Shown here piece after piece: positions 53,547 to 62,026 of a stretch of DNA of 64,000 nt. How positions within the stretch are numbered: the stretch's first letter is position 1; each line of letters starts with the position of its first letter. The position numbers and the translations under genes were made by a program. The notes under the pieces were generated by a model, which did no database searches, was not told the DNA's origin, and saw only the letters and a list, made by a program, of their open reading frames with translations. This stretch comes from Leptotrichia sp. OH3620_COT-345 (GTDB taxonomy: Bacteria; Fusobacteriota; Fusobacteriia; Fusobacteriales; Leptotrichiaceae), in contig NZ_RQYW01000004.1 of the NCBI RefSeq assembly GCF_003932895.1, positions 1 through 64,000 of the forward strand, in the 5' to 3' direction.

Positions 53547-54368
53547 TTAAAATATTTCTTTATATTCTTTAAAATGATTTTTTAATTTAGTTATCGCTTT
53601 TTTTTCAATTTGTCTGACTCTTTCCCTGGTAATATTGAGCTCAGCTCCGATTTCTTTCAATGTATGTATCTTATTGTTATAAAGACCGTATCTCAACTCC
53701 AATATTTCTTTTTCCCTATCTGTAAGGATATTTTCAAGAAGTTCTCTCATTTCTGATAACTGATCTTCTTTTATTATTTTTTCTTCTACATCATCAGTAT
53801 GACCGACAATATCCTCCAAATATATATTATCACCTATTGTTTCATTCAATGACATAACATCCTGAAATTCATTTAAAAGAAGAATAACTTTACTTTCTTT
53901 TAAATCCACTTTATCTGCTATATATTCAGTTGAAGGGGATTCTCCAAATTTTGCCGTATACTCGGTAATAACTCTGTTTACTTTTGCCAGCTGTTCATAT
54001 TTATACGATGGAATTCTTATATCTCTTCCGGTATTTATAATAGCCTTTTTTATGGACTGTTTTATCCACCATACTGCATATGTACTGAATCTGTGACCTT
54101 TTTCATAATCAAACTTGTTTATCGCTTTTATTAGCCCGATATTCCCCTCACTTATCAAATCAATTAGAGGTAAGCCATTACCTAAAGATTTTTTAGCTGT
54201 ACTTATGACTAATCTTAAATTTGATAATATTAAAAGCTGTCTTGCCTGTTCATCATTTTCTTCTCTAATTCTTCTTAATAATTCATATTCTTCTTCTTTA
54301 GACAACAAATTAAATTTTTGAATGTCACTCAAGTATAAAGAAATTAAATTTAAATTGTTTTCTTCCAT
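53547..54368 (-). CDS. Sigma-70-family RNA polymerase sigma factor (group 2-like)
   Basis: A 273-aa sigma factor with no region 1.1: region 1.2 (Y-L-S-D-I), regions 2.1-2.4 (D-L-I-S-E-G-N-I-G-L-I-K-A-I; F-S-T-Y-A-V-W-W-I-K-Q-S-I), region 3 and region 4.2 (E-I-G-A-E-L-N-I-T-R-E-R-V-R-Q-I-E). The length suits an RpoS/RpoH-like or trimmed RpoD protein; which promoters it reads cannot be told. The longest ORF starts at a GTG (54389), but GGAGAG lies just before the ATG at 54366-54368. It is 33 bp upstream of dnaN on the same strand. Confidence 0.9.
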   Translation of the reverse strand: MEENNLNLISLYLSDIQKFNLLSKEEEYELLRRIREENDEQARQLLILSNLRLVISTAKKSLGNGLPLIDLISEGNIGLIKAINKFDYEKGHRFSTYAVWWIKQSIKKAIINTGRDIRIPSYKYEQLAKVNRVITEYTAKFGESPSTEYIADKVDLKESKVILLLNEFQDVMSLNETIGDNIYLEDIVGHTDDVEEKIIKEDQLSEMRELLENILTDREKEILELRYGLYNNKIHTLKEIGAELNITRERVRQIEKKAITKLKNHFKEYKEIF

Positions 54369-54414
54369 ATATCTCTCCATATAGTGCACTTTTTATTTAT
54401 GTACTGATAATAAC

Positions 54415-55434
54415 TTAAATAAACTCAGATCTTAGATCTCTGCTCATAAAAGTGGACGCCAGCTCTGAAACGGGCTTTTCATTGTAAATAACTTCATAAA
54501 GTACAGAAAAAATAGGAGCCTTTATATTTTTTTCCTTTATTATGGAATTAAGAGCCTTTATCGTCTCGGCTCCTTCAGAAACCATTTTCATATTTGCTAC
54601 TATATCCGATATTTTCTTTCCTTTACCCAGTTCTTCTCCTACAAATCTGTTTCTGCTGTGTTTGCTTGTACACGTCACAATAATATCACCAAGTCCTGAA
54701 AGACCCATAAAAGTTTTCGGATCGGCATTGTAGTATTTTCCAAATTCAAGTATTTCATTTAACCCCCTTGTAAGAAGTGCAGCTTTTGTATTATCTCCAT
54801 AACCCATACCGTCTGCTATTCCCGCTGCTATTGCCAAACAGTTTTTCAATGCCCCTCCGAGTTCAGCTCCTACAAGATCAGTACCTGTATAGACTCTTAA
54901 ATATGAGGTACTGAAAATATTCTGTATTTCCAATGCGGACTTTTCATTTTCCGATACCGATAAAATTGCCGAAGGCAGCTTTTGAGCCACTTCTTCTGCA
55001 TGAGTAGGACCTGCCAGTAATACATAATTGTATTCTTTTCCATCCAATTCTTCTGCGACTACTTCGGAAATTCTTTTATTTGTTGAAACTTCCATACCTT
55101 TTGCAACATTTACTATTATTATATTATAATCCAGACAATTTTTCAATCTTTTTAATATATCTCTTAAAAATTGAGTGGGAGTTGCCAGTAAAAGAACATC
55201 TATCTTACTGTATTTTTCAGTATTTTTTAACACTTCACAGTAATCATCAGCTATAATAAGCTTTTCAGGAAGCTTTATTCCGGGCAGTAACAATTTATTT
55301 TCTCCTGTTTCTCTCATTACATTTCTTATTTCTTCATTATATTCCCATAAATACACTTTATTCCCGTTTTCAGACAGCAACCTTGAAAGGCAAGTTCCCC
55401 AGCTTCCTCCACCTATGACAAGAATATTTTTCAT
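54415..55434 (-). CDS. gpsA: NAD(P)H-dependent glycerol-3-phosphate dehydrogenase
   Basis: A 339-aa enzyme that makes sn-glycerol 3-phosphate for phospholipids. It has G-G-G-S-W-G-T-C-L (7-15), the A-G-P-T-H-A-E-E-V segment and the catalytic-lysine region A-L-K-N-C-L-A-I-A-A-G. Next to plsY, whose product uses glycerol 3-phosphate: a lipid-start pair. Confidence 0.95.
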   Translation of the reverse strand: MKNILVIGGGSWGTCLSRLLSENGNKVYLWEYNEEIRNVMRETGENKLLLPGIKLPEKLIIADDYCEVLKNTEKYSKIDVLLLATPTQFLRDILKRLKNCLDYNIIIVNVAKGMEVSTNKRISEVVAEELDGKEYNYVLLAGPTHAEEVAQKLPSAILSVSENEKSALEIQNIFSTSYLRVYTGTDLVGAELGGALKNCLAIAAGIADGMGYGDNTKAALLTRGLNEILEFGKYYNADPKTFMGLSGLGDIIVTCTSKHSRNRFVGEELGKGKKISDIVANMKMVSEGAETIKALNSIIKEKNIKAPIFSVLYEVIYNEKPVSELASTFMSRDLRSEFI

Positions 55435-55467
55435 AATTCACCAACTTTCCGCAAAGTTCCGCTATTT

Positions 55468-56088
55468 TTATTTTTTATTTATCGTAAATTTCGATTCAGT
55501 TCCGTTTCTTATTCTTTCTATATTGCTTCGATGTTTCATTACTATAAGGATAGCTATTCCCAATCCAAAGACGGTAATAGGAATATTTCTATAAAAAGCA
55601 TATATAAAGATAGGTAAAGATGATGCTCCTATTATTGATGAAAGAGATACATATCTTGAAATTCCGAATACTGTAAAAAATACGACTGCTGTTAATAATA
55701 AAGCTACAGGAGCTAAAACTGTAAAAACACCCACTGTTGTAGCAACCGCTTTTCCTCCTTTAAATTTCATAAATATTGAAAAACTGTGTCCTATAATTGC
55801 GGCTATTCCTACAGCAATCGCATCTGTATTTGAAATACCCGTAAGATTTTCAAGTGTATCAGCATGAGCTAACAATGCAACTCCTGTAGGCAAAGCTCCT
55901 TTACATATATCAAGGATTAATGTCAATATTCCCAACTTTGCACCTAATACCCTTGCCGCATTTGTAGAGCCTGTATTCCTGCTCCCATGCTCTCTTACAT
56001 CTATTCCTTTAAAAACCTTTCCTATCCAGAGAGCATTGGGAATACTACCCAAAAAATATGCCGTTATCCCTAATAAAAATGTATTCAT
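55468..56088 (-). CDS. plsY: Glycerol-3-phosphate acyltransferase PlsY
   Basis: A 206-aa inner-membrane protein with about five hydrophobic segments. Signature loops are G-S-I-P-N-A-L, R-E-H-G-S-R-N-T-G-S-T-N-A-A-R (about 33-47) and G-H-S-F-S-I-F-M-K-F-K-G-G-K-A-V-A-T (about 104-121), which bind acyl phosphate and glycerol phosphate. It acylates position 1 of glycerol 3-phosphate. It needs PlsX, which is not in the window. Confidence 0.95.
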   Translation of the reverse strand: MNTFLLGITAYFLGSIPNALWIGKVFKGIDVREHGSRNTGSTNAARVLGAKLGILTLILDICKGALPTGVALLAHADTLENLTGISNTDAIAVGIAAIIGHSFSIFMKFKGGKAVATTVGVFTVLAPVALLLTAVVFFTVFGISRYVSLSSIIGASSLPIFIYAFYRNIPITVFGLGIAILIVMKHRSNIERIRNGTESKFTINKK

Positions 56089-56163
56089 CTTTATAACCTT
56101 TCCTTTCCGTAAATTCCAGTCAAATAGTTTAAAATTTATTCGGTTTTTTTACTGTACTTTCAT

Positions 56164-57591
56164 TTAATTATCTTCTGAAATGTCTGATTTACTTCTTTCA
56201 TTTTCTTTTATTATCAGCTTTCTTAATTCTCTAAATAAAAATATCATCAGAACTATTGCAAATAACAAATCTGTGAACGGTTGGGCATACCATACTCCAT
56301 CCAGTTTCCATACATGTGAAAAGATTATAACTACAAGAAGAAATATTACAACCTGTCTTAAAAGATTCAAAGTTACTGAATATCTCGGTCTGCCTGTTGC
56401 CTGAAAGTAGTTGGGCAGTATAATTCCTAATGAAGCCGGAATTATAAGGGAAAAATAAATTCTAAGTGCTTTTACTCCCTCTTTCAATCCCTCTTTTGTA
56501 CTTTTTTCATTGAAAAAAAGTATGAGCTTTTTTGGAAAAAGCATTATTATTACCCAAAATACAAAAGAAAGAAGAAGTCCTGAAAAAATTCCGGTCAAAA
56601 GTGATTTTCTTACTCTTCTGTAATTTTCTGCTCCATAGTTGAATCCTATTATAGGTTGAATCGCCTGTGCAGCTGAATATACAGTCATAGTCATTATCGG
56701 AAGATAAGAATTTATAATTGTCATAACTGCTACTCCGTAAGTTCCTCCGTTAGTTTCAACTATTTTATTTGTTATAAGTCCTACCCCCGAACTTGCAAGC
56801 TGCAATAAAAACGGAGACATTCCTATTACAAAAATATCTTTTACTATATTCGGAGAAAGCTTCAGATTTTTAAATTTTAATCTTAATGATATAATATCCT
56901 CCAATTCATATCCGAATAAATTTATTTTAAAGGGAAGTTTCCCCGCTATTATAAAGTACATTACAAATAATGCAGATATTATATTTCCTATTAGCGTGGC
57001 ATAAGCGGTTCCTTCTATTCCCGTTTTCATTATCATTATTGCTACATAATCAAGTATAATATTGATTACAGCTCCTAAAATCATTGAAAACATAGCTACT
57101 CTCGGGGCTCCTGCCGCACTAAGCATATTCGTAAATCCATAAGAAAAAAATAACGGAAATATTGCATAAAGTATTATTTCCAGATATGTTCTTGCATAGG
57201 GAAGCGTCTCACTGTTTGCTCCTGAATATATGAGTATTTCGTCAAGGTTTATTTTCAAAAGTATAAACAAGATAAGTCCGAGTATTGCAAAAGTTGTTAA
57301 AGCATTCCCCAGTATTTTTTCAGCATCTTCTTCTTTTCTCTGTCCTAACCTTATTGAAACTATTGTTCCGCTTCCTACCCCTACAAGCATAGCAAAAGCT
57401 ATAAATATCATAACAATATAAAAAGACACTCCCGCTCCTGCCAAAGCCTGCTCATTTATTTTTCCTACAAAAAACCTGTCTACTATATTATAAAGCACAA
57501 TTACAATTGAACCTATAAAAGTCGGTACAAAATATTTTATAAATAGCTTAAAAATAGAACTATTTAATAATTCTTCCCGTTTCTTTTCCAT
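56164..57591 (-). CDS. MATE-family multidrug/cation efflux transporter
   Basis: A 475-aa membrane protein with about 12 hydrophobic helices and two similar halves. Conserved MATE parts: I-V-D-R-F-F-V-G near helix 1-2, G-V-G-S-G-T-I-V-S-I-R-L-G-Q, and G-F-N-Y-G-A in the second half. It exports drugs or cationic metabolites using Na+ or H+. It lies 24 bp after lpxB on the same strand; a functional link with lipid A is not implied. Confidence 0.92.
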   Translation of the reverse strand: MEKKREELLNSSIFKLFIKYFVPTFIGSIVIVLYNIVDRFFVGKINEQALAGAGVSFYIVMIFIAFAMLVGVGSGTIVSIRLGQRKEEDAEKILGNALTTFAILGLILFILLKINLDEILIYSGANSETLPYARTYLEIILYAIFPLFFSYGFTNMLSAAGAPRVAMFSMILGAVINIILDYVAIMIMKTGIEGTAYATLIGNIISALFVMYFIIAGKLPFKINLFGYELEDIISLRLKFKNLKLSPNIVKDIFVIGMSPFLLQLASSGVGLITNKIVETNGGTYGVAVMTIINSYLPIMTMTVYSAAQAIQPIIGFNYGAENYRRVRKSLLTGIFSGLLLSFVFWVIIMLFPKKLILFFNEKSTKEGLKEGVKALRIYFSLIIPASLGIILPNYFQATGRPRYSVTLNLLRQVVIFLLVVIIFSHVWKLDGVWYAQPFTDLLFAIVLMIFLFRELRKLIIKENERSKSDISEDN

Positions 57592-57615
57592 AAATATTTT
57601 TATCCTTTTTTGTTT

Positions 57616-58758
57616 TTAATTTTTTATAATGTTTTGATTATTAATTTTTTTTATTAAATAATCGGTTATTTTGTCCAAAACTCCTTTTCCACCAAGTTTT
57701 TCCCTTTCTTTTTTTAGCTCTTCCACTATGTTTTCTTTTTCTTTTTCCATTTTTTCACATTGTCTATGTAATTTTTCCGAACTGAAATTTTCCTGAAGAA
57801 GTTCAGGATATATTTCCTTTCCGGCATTCAGATTCGTTAATGAGATATATTTTATATTTACTATTTTTCTTGCAATAAAAGCATTTATCGGAGATGTCTT
57901 ATAAACAGTTATTACAGGTAATCCCATAAGAGACAGTTCAAAAGTTACCGTTCCCGATGTAGCAATTGCATATTTAAATTTATTTCTTAATTCCTGTATT
58001 GAATCAAAACTTATTTTCAAATTATTCATTTCATTCAAATTTATATTAAGTTTTTTTTCTATGTTTTCTATATAATTCAAATGTGATTTATCTGCAAGCT
58101 TCATTATAAATTTTTCATTTTTCATTTTTCCACTTTTAATCAATTCCGCTATAACAGGTATAAACTTTTCTATTTCCTGCTTACGACTTCCCGGCAACAA
58201 AAGTATGTCCGTTCCTAATTTATCGGAAAATTCATACTTATCTGTCAATGGATTTCCGAAATATTTCACATTTAACCCTGATTCCTTTTCTATTCCGTCA
58301 AAATATTTCTTTTCAAAAGGAAAAATGACAATTACTTCATCAAATTCTTTCACAATTCTTATTCTTTTTTTACCCCATGCCCATATTTTCGGAGGAATAT
58401 AATATACCGTTTTTATAAAAGGCAGATTTTTTTTAAGTAATTTAAAAAATCTTAAATTAAATCCTCCAAAATCTACAAATATTACTGTATCAATATTGTT
58501 ACTTTTTATATAATGAATATATTCCGATGCTTTCTGCTTAAAATACTTATACTTTTTCAACGCTTCCACAAACCCCATTATATCATTATCTTTTATATGA
58601 GTTACTTTATTTGCTCCCGCATTTATGGATTTATCACCTACCACTCCATAAAATTCAATATTAGAAGCTTTTTTTCTTATTTCTTCTATAATATAAGATA
58701 AATGAAGATCTCCCGACATTTCACCACACGATACGAACACTCTTTTTATATCATTCAT
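57616..58758 (-). CDS. lpxB: Lipid-A-disaccharide synthase
   Basis: A 380-aa GT19 glycosyltransferase that joins UDP-2,3-diacyl-GlcN and lipid X into the lipid A disaccharide. Typical segments are S-C-G-E-M-S-G-D-L-H (start), V-D-F-G-G-F-N-L-R, Y-I-P-P-K-I-W-A-W, L-L-P-G-S-R-K-Q-E-I and S-G-T-V-T-F-E-L. It overlaps the end of lpxI by 8 bp, so translation is coupled. Confidence 0.95.
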   Translation of the reverse strand: MNDIKRVFVSCGEMSGDLHLSYIIEEIRKKASNIEFYGVVGDKSINAGANKVTHIKDNDIMGFVEALKKYKYFKQKASEYIHYIKSNNIDTVIFVDFGGFNLRFFKLLKKNLPFIKTVYYIPPKIWAWGKKRIRIVKEFDEVIVIFPFEKKYFDGIEKESGLNVKYFGNPLTDKYEFSDKLGTDILLLPGSRKQEIEKFIPVIAELIKSGKMKNEKFIMKLADKSHLNYIENIEKKLNINLNEMNNLKISFDSIQELRNKFKYAIATSGTVTFELSLMGLPVITVYKTSPINAFIARKIVNIKYISLTNLNAGKEIYPELLQENFSSEKLHRQCEKMEKEKENIVEELKKEREKLGGKGVLDKITDYLIKKINNQNIIKN

Positions 58759-59557
58759 ACTTTATTCCCTTTATAAAAATTTTATTTTTATTTGCATAGT
58801 CAATAACCTGCTTCTGATCTATAAAAAGCATTTTATTCGCTTCGATAATTATTCCTTTTGCTTTTATTTCCACTACTTTTTTTATTGTTTCCAGTCCTAT
58901 TGTTGGAATATCTATCCTATAATCCTGATTTTTTCTCGCCATTTTAACAACTATACAGTTTTTACCTGCAAATTCTCCTGCACGTAATATTGTTTTATCA
59001 GTTCCTTCTATCCCCTCAAGAGCAACTACCGACTCATCTTTTGCTACGACTGTCTGCCCTGCATCTATGTCCGTGAGCACTTTTGCGGCTTCTATTCCTA
59101 TTTTTACAGTTTTTTGATCATTTGCCGTAGGAAATATTTTTGTATAGTTAATCTCTTTCACTATGTAATCATCTAAAAGATAATTTTGAGGTAAGACCGT
59201 TATATTTTCAGATTCTATATAATTTATAACAGCTTTTAGTATATTCTTGTCTTTTTTATTTTTAGCTGAAAGCAAAATTTTTGTCGCTGTAAAATCAAAT
59301 TTCAAATTTGAAAAAATGAGATTTTTTTCAACTTTTCCAAGCATAACAATATGGGAAAGTCCGTTTTTCTTAAAATAAGAAATTATCTTCCCCGGTTGTG
59401 CTACACTATATTTTATTGAATTTTCATATAATTTTATACTTTCTTCCACACTATCGAATAAATAGACGGAAAATACTTCCATTCCTTTTTTTTGGCATTG
59501 CCTTAAAAATAATTCAGGCAGTTTCCCATTTCCGGCTATTAAGCCTACCTTATTCAT
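58751..59557 (-). CDS. lpxI: UDP-2,3-diacylglucosamine pyrophosphatase LpxI
   Basis: A 268-aa protein (LpxI/DUF1009 family) that hydrolyses UDP-2,3-diacylglucosamine to lipid X. Visible signatures: L-I-A-G-N-G-K-L-P at the N-terminus, G-K-V-E-K-N-L in the middle, and A-L-E-G-I-E-G-T-D-K-T-I in the C-terminal domain with the conserved acidic site. It replaces LpxH in this organism. Its ATG overlaps the lpxA stop (TAATG). Confidence 0.94.
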   Translation of the reverse strand: MNKVGLIAGNGKLPELFLRQCQKKGMEVFSVYLFDSVEESIKLYENSIKYSVAQPGKIISYFKKNGLSHIVMLGKVEKNLIFSNLKFDFTATKILLSAKNKKDKNILKAVINYIESENITVLPQNYLLDDYIVKEINYTKIFPTANDQKTVKIGIEAAKVLTDIDAGQTVVAKDESVVALEGIEGTDKTILRAGEFAGKNCIVVKMARKNQDYRIDIPTIGLETIKKVVEIKAKGIIIEANKMLFIDQKQVIDYANKNKIFIKGIKYE

Positions 59558-60342
59558 TATCTTGTAATTCCTCTTTTACTTTTTCTTATAAATTCGACTA
59601 CTTTCATTGCCTCATCAAAATCTTTATAATCTCTCTCAAGTATTTGTAGAGCTTCTTCCAATTTCAACTTTTTCTTAAATATAATTTTATATATCTCTCT
59701 CAAAGTTTTTATCTGCTCTTCTGAAAACCCTCTTCTTTGAAGTCCTACAATATTTATATATACGGCTCTCGCTTTATTCCCTTCTGACAGCATGTAAGGG
59801 ACTACATCCTGAGTTACTGCCGAACAACCTCCTATCATGGCATGCCTTCCTACTCTTGTAAACTGATGAACAGCTGTCAATCCTCCAACAACCGCATAAT
59901 CCTCCACTTCAACATGACCTGCAAATGTTGCTGCGTTAGCAAGAACACAGTTATCTCCTATGATACAATCATGAGCAATATGTACATATGCCATTATAAG
60001 ACAGTTATTTCCGATTCGCGTTTCATATTTATCATCGGTCCCCCTGTGAATAGTTACAAATTCTCTTATTTTATTATTATTTCCTATGACTACTTTTGTT
60101 TTTTCCCCTTTAAATTTTAAATCCTGAGGAACTTTTCCTATTGATGCGAAAGAAAATATGTAATTATTCTCTCCTATTATTGTTTCCCCGTCTATTACAA
60201 CATGGGATTCCACTGTTGTACCGTTTCCTATTACCACTTCGGGACCTATAACCGAATAGGGACCGACCGTTACATTCTCTCCGAGCTTAGCTTCCTCAGC
60301 TATTATTGCCGTAGGATGTATATTGTTCGTACTCATAATCAT
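59557..60342 (-). CDS. lpxA: UDP-N-acetylglucosamine O-acyltransferase
   Basis: A 261-aa left-handed beta-helix acyltransferase, the first step of lipid A synthesis. Hexapeptide repeats run from ~10 to 190. The active-site set H-I-A-H-D-C (H121, H124), A-G-H (H143) and V-H-Q (H159) matches the spacing of E. coli H122, H125, H144 and H160. Two start ATGs (60342 and 60336) are served by the same AGGAGAGG; the second begins M-S-T-N-N-I-H-P-T-A and looks like the family start, so the true start may be 6 bases later. It lies 26 bp after fabZ. Confidence 0.95.
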   Translation of the reverse strand: MIMSTNNIHPTAIIAEEAKLGENVTVGPYSVIGPEVVIGNGTTVESHVVIDGETIIGENNYIFSFASIGKVPQDLKFKGEKTKVVIGNNNKIREFVTIHRGTDDKYETRIGNNCLIMAYVHIAHDCIIGDNCVLANAATFAGHVEVEDYAVVGGLTAVHQFTRVGRHAMIGGCSAVTQDVVPYMLSEGNKARAVYINIVGLQRRGFSEEQIKTLREIYKIIFKKKLKLEEALQILERDYKDFDEAMKVVEFIRKSKRGITR

Positions 60343-60368
60343 ACCTCTCCTATAATTTTATTATTCAA

Positions 60369-60794
60369 TTACAGTTCCTGTATTGCAAACATTAAATCTG
60401 CTTCACTTACAACTGCTCCGTCAACAGTACATTTCCCTTTGGCAACTATTACATTTCTTTTTACTTTTATTTTTTCCACTTCAATTCTTAATTGATCTCC
60501 CGGCACAACCGCCTTTCTAAATTTACATTTATCTATTGACATAAATAACGGTATTTTCCCCGGTTCAAGCATAAGCAGTCCTACTGCTTGCGCCATTGCT
60601 TCCACTTGTAAAACTCCGGGCATTACAGGTTTTCCCGGAAAATGTCCGTTAAAAAATTCCTCATTCATTGTTACATTTTTTATTGCTACCAATGTTTCAG
60701 TTCCATTCTTTTCAATCACTCTGTCTACTAACAGGAACGGATATCTGTGAGGTAGTATTTTCATAATATCTTCTATATTCATTACTGGTTCCAT
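60369..60794 (-). CDS. fabZ: 3-hydroxyacyl-ACP dehydratase FabZ
   Basis: A 141-aa hot-dog-fold enzyme of fatty acid elongation. The catalytic pair is H51 in N-G-H-F-P-G and E65 in V-L-Q-V-E-A-M-A-Q. It stands in the usual lpxC-fabZ-lpxA order, linking the supply of 3-hydroxyacyl chains for lipid A and phospholipid. The start is unclear: the ATG at 60794 has its only good SD (AAGGAG, 60824-60829) 29 bases upstream beyond a palindrome, and the in-frame ATG at 60782 overlaps the stop of a 12-codon upstream ORF (TAATG). Confidence 0.95.
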   Translation of the reverse strand: MEPVMNIEDIMKILPHRYPFLLVDRVIEKNGTETLVAIKNVTMNEEFFNGHFPGKPVMPGVLQVEAMAQAVGLLMLEPGKIPLFMSIDKCKFRKAVVPGDQLRIEVEKIKVKRNVIVAKGKCTVDGAVVSEADLMFAIQEL

Positions 60795-60820
60795 TTTTTG
60801 TAATATGGTAAAATTACCAT
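60782..60820 (-). CDS. Possible 12-codon leader ORF upstream of fabZ
   Basis: ATG GTA ATT TTA ... AAC CAG TAA encodes M-V-I-L-P-Y-Y-K-K-W-N-Q. It begins 3 bases after AAGGAG and ends in TAATG, sharing a base with the internal fabZ ATG. It could couple translation to fabZ. It also overlaps the palindrome and the first codons of the longer fabZ start, so only experiment can decide. Confidence 0.35.
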   Translation of the reverse strand: MVILPYYKKWNQ

Positions 60821-60823
60821 ATT
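60802..60823. promoter_or_regulatory. 22-bp palindrome between the fabZ SD and start codon
   Basis: AATATGGTAA and TTACCATATT are perfect complements around two bases. The palindrome touches the AAGGAG SD on one side and ends 7 bases before the fabZ ATG on the other. As an RNA hairpin it would bring SD and ATG to normal spacing; as DNA it would be an operator. Confidence 0.6.
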
Positions 60824-60829
60824 CTCCTT

Positions 60830-61135
60830 TCTTTTATATTTAATATTTTATTTATTTTTATGTTATATAATTTCTTAAAACTTTGTATTTCCTAATGTTT
60901 TTGTTAAAATATTTTATAGTTTTTCTATTTTTTTCTATTTTTGTTACTTTTATATATAAAGTGATAAAACCATTTTTTACAGTTAGCTTTTTTTGTATTT
61001 TGTAAAATTTTTTTATCATAAATATTTTCAAAGTATCAAATTTCTCTCCATATTATATTTAATTTTTCAATAAATTACAAATTAATTTTATTTATTTTTT
61101 AAAATCCCGATATCAATTTTTATTTTTATTCAGAT
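60830..61135. other. Spacer between lpxC and fabZ, probable promoter region
   Basis: About 300 bases of A/T-rich DNA with no ORF. Several TATAAT-like words on the minus strand (for example TATATAAC near 60862) could promote fabZ-lpxA-lpxI-lpxB. A 14-bp palindrome CTTTTATATATAAAG lies near 60950. Confidence 0.4.
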
Positions 61136-61990
61136 TTACTTTGAAAAAATTTTATATTCTTCGGCTATAAGTTCCGTCAACTTGGCATTTATATAGTGTC
61201 CTGCCTTAACTGCAATTATGTGACCTTTTACAGGTATACCCAATACATAAAGATCTCCGATAATATCTAAAATTTTATGTCTCACAAATTCATCAGAATA
61301 TCTGAGTCCTTCAGGATTTAAAGGACCATTTTTTCCGACAACTACAGCATTTTCAAGACTTCCCCCTAAAGCCAAATTGTTTTTTTTCAAAAAATCTATT
61401 TCATAGTCAAAGGCAAAAGTTCTCGATTTCGATATTTTTTCAATATAATCATCAATATTTACATCTATTTCAAAATACTGGGATTTTAAAAAGCTGTGAT
61501 TGAAATCTATTGTATAAGATATTTTAAATCCGTCATAGGGCAATGCTAAAACATATTTTCCATTTTTTTCATCTTTAAAAATAACCGGCTTTTTTATCAC
61601 AATGGGCTCAATTTCACTTTCAAATTCCTTTATTCCCGCTTCCTGCAGCTTTTCCATAAACTGTATGGAACTTCCATCTAATATAGGTAATTCATTTCCG
61701 CTTATTTCCGCTGTTATATCAGTTATCCCCGAAACTGAAAGAGAAGACAGAAAATGTTCTATTGTATGTACTTTGATATCATCATGATTTTTTATGTTTG
61801 TTCCTCGTTCTAAGTCAAATAAATTTTTATAACTTACTTTTATAATGTTGTCTTTATCTGTAATATCCGCTCTTTTAAAAATAATACCTTGATTTTCTAT
61901 CCCGGGTTTTAAAATTAGTTTTATTTTTTCTCCTTTATGAAGTCCGATACCATTTATTTCAACTTCATTTTTTATCGTTTTCCTTTTCAC
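61136..61990 (-). CDS. lpxC: UDP-3-O-acyl-N-acetylglucosamine deacetylase
   Basis: A 284-aa zinc hydrolase, the committed step of lipid A synthesis. Zinc ligands H79 (T-I-E-H-F), H238 and D242 (R-H-K-I-L-D) and the catalytic H265 (K-A-G-H-Y) are all at the same residue numbers as in E. coli LpxC. Length is typical. It lies 36 bp after the helicase gene on the same strand and precedes the fabZ promoter region. Confidence 0.97.
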   Translation of the reverse strand: MKRKTIKNEVEINGIGLHKGEKIKLILKPGIENQGIIFKRADITDKDNIIKVSYKNLFDLERGTNIKNHDDIKVHTIEHFLSSLSVSGITDITAEISGNELPILDGSSIQFMEKLQEAGIKEFESEIEPIVIKKPVIFKDEKNGKYVLALPYDGFKISYTIDFNHSFLKSQYFEIDVNIDDYIEKISKSRTFAFDYEIDFLKKNNLALGGSLENAVVVGKNGPLNPEGLRYSDEFVRHKILDIIGDLYVLGIPVKGHIIAVKAGHYINAKLTELIAEEYKIFSK

Positions 61991-62026
61991 TGAATTACCT
62001 CCGGTATTTTAAATTTAAAAATTTTT

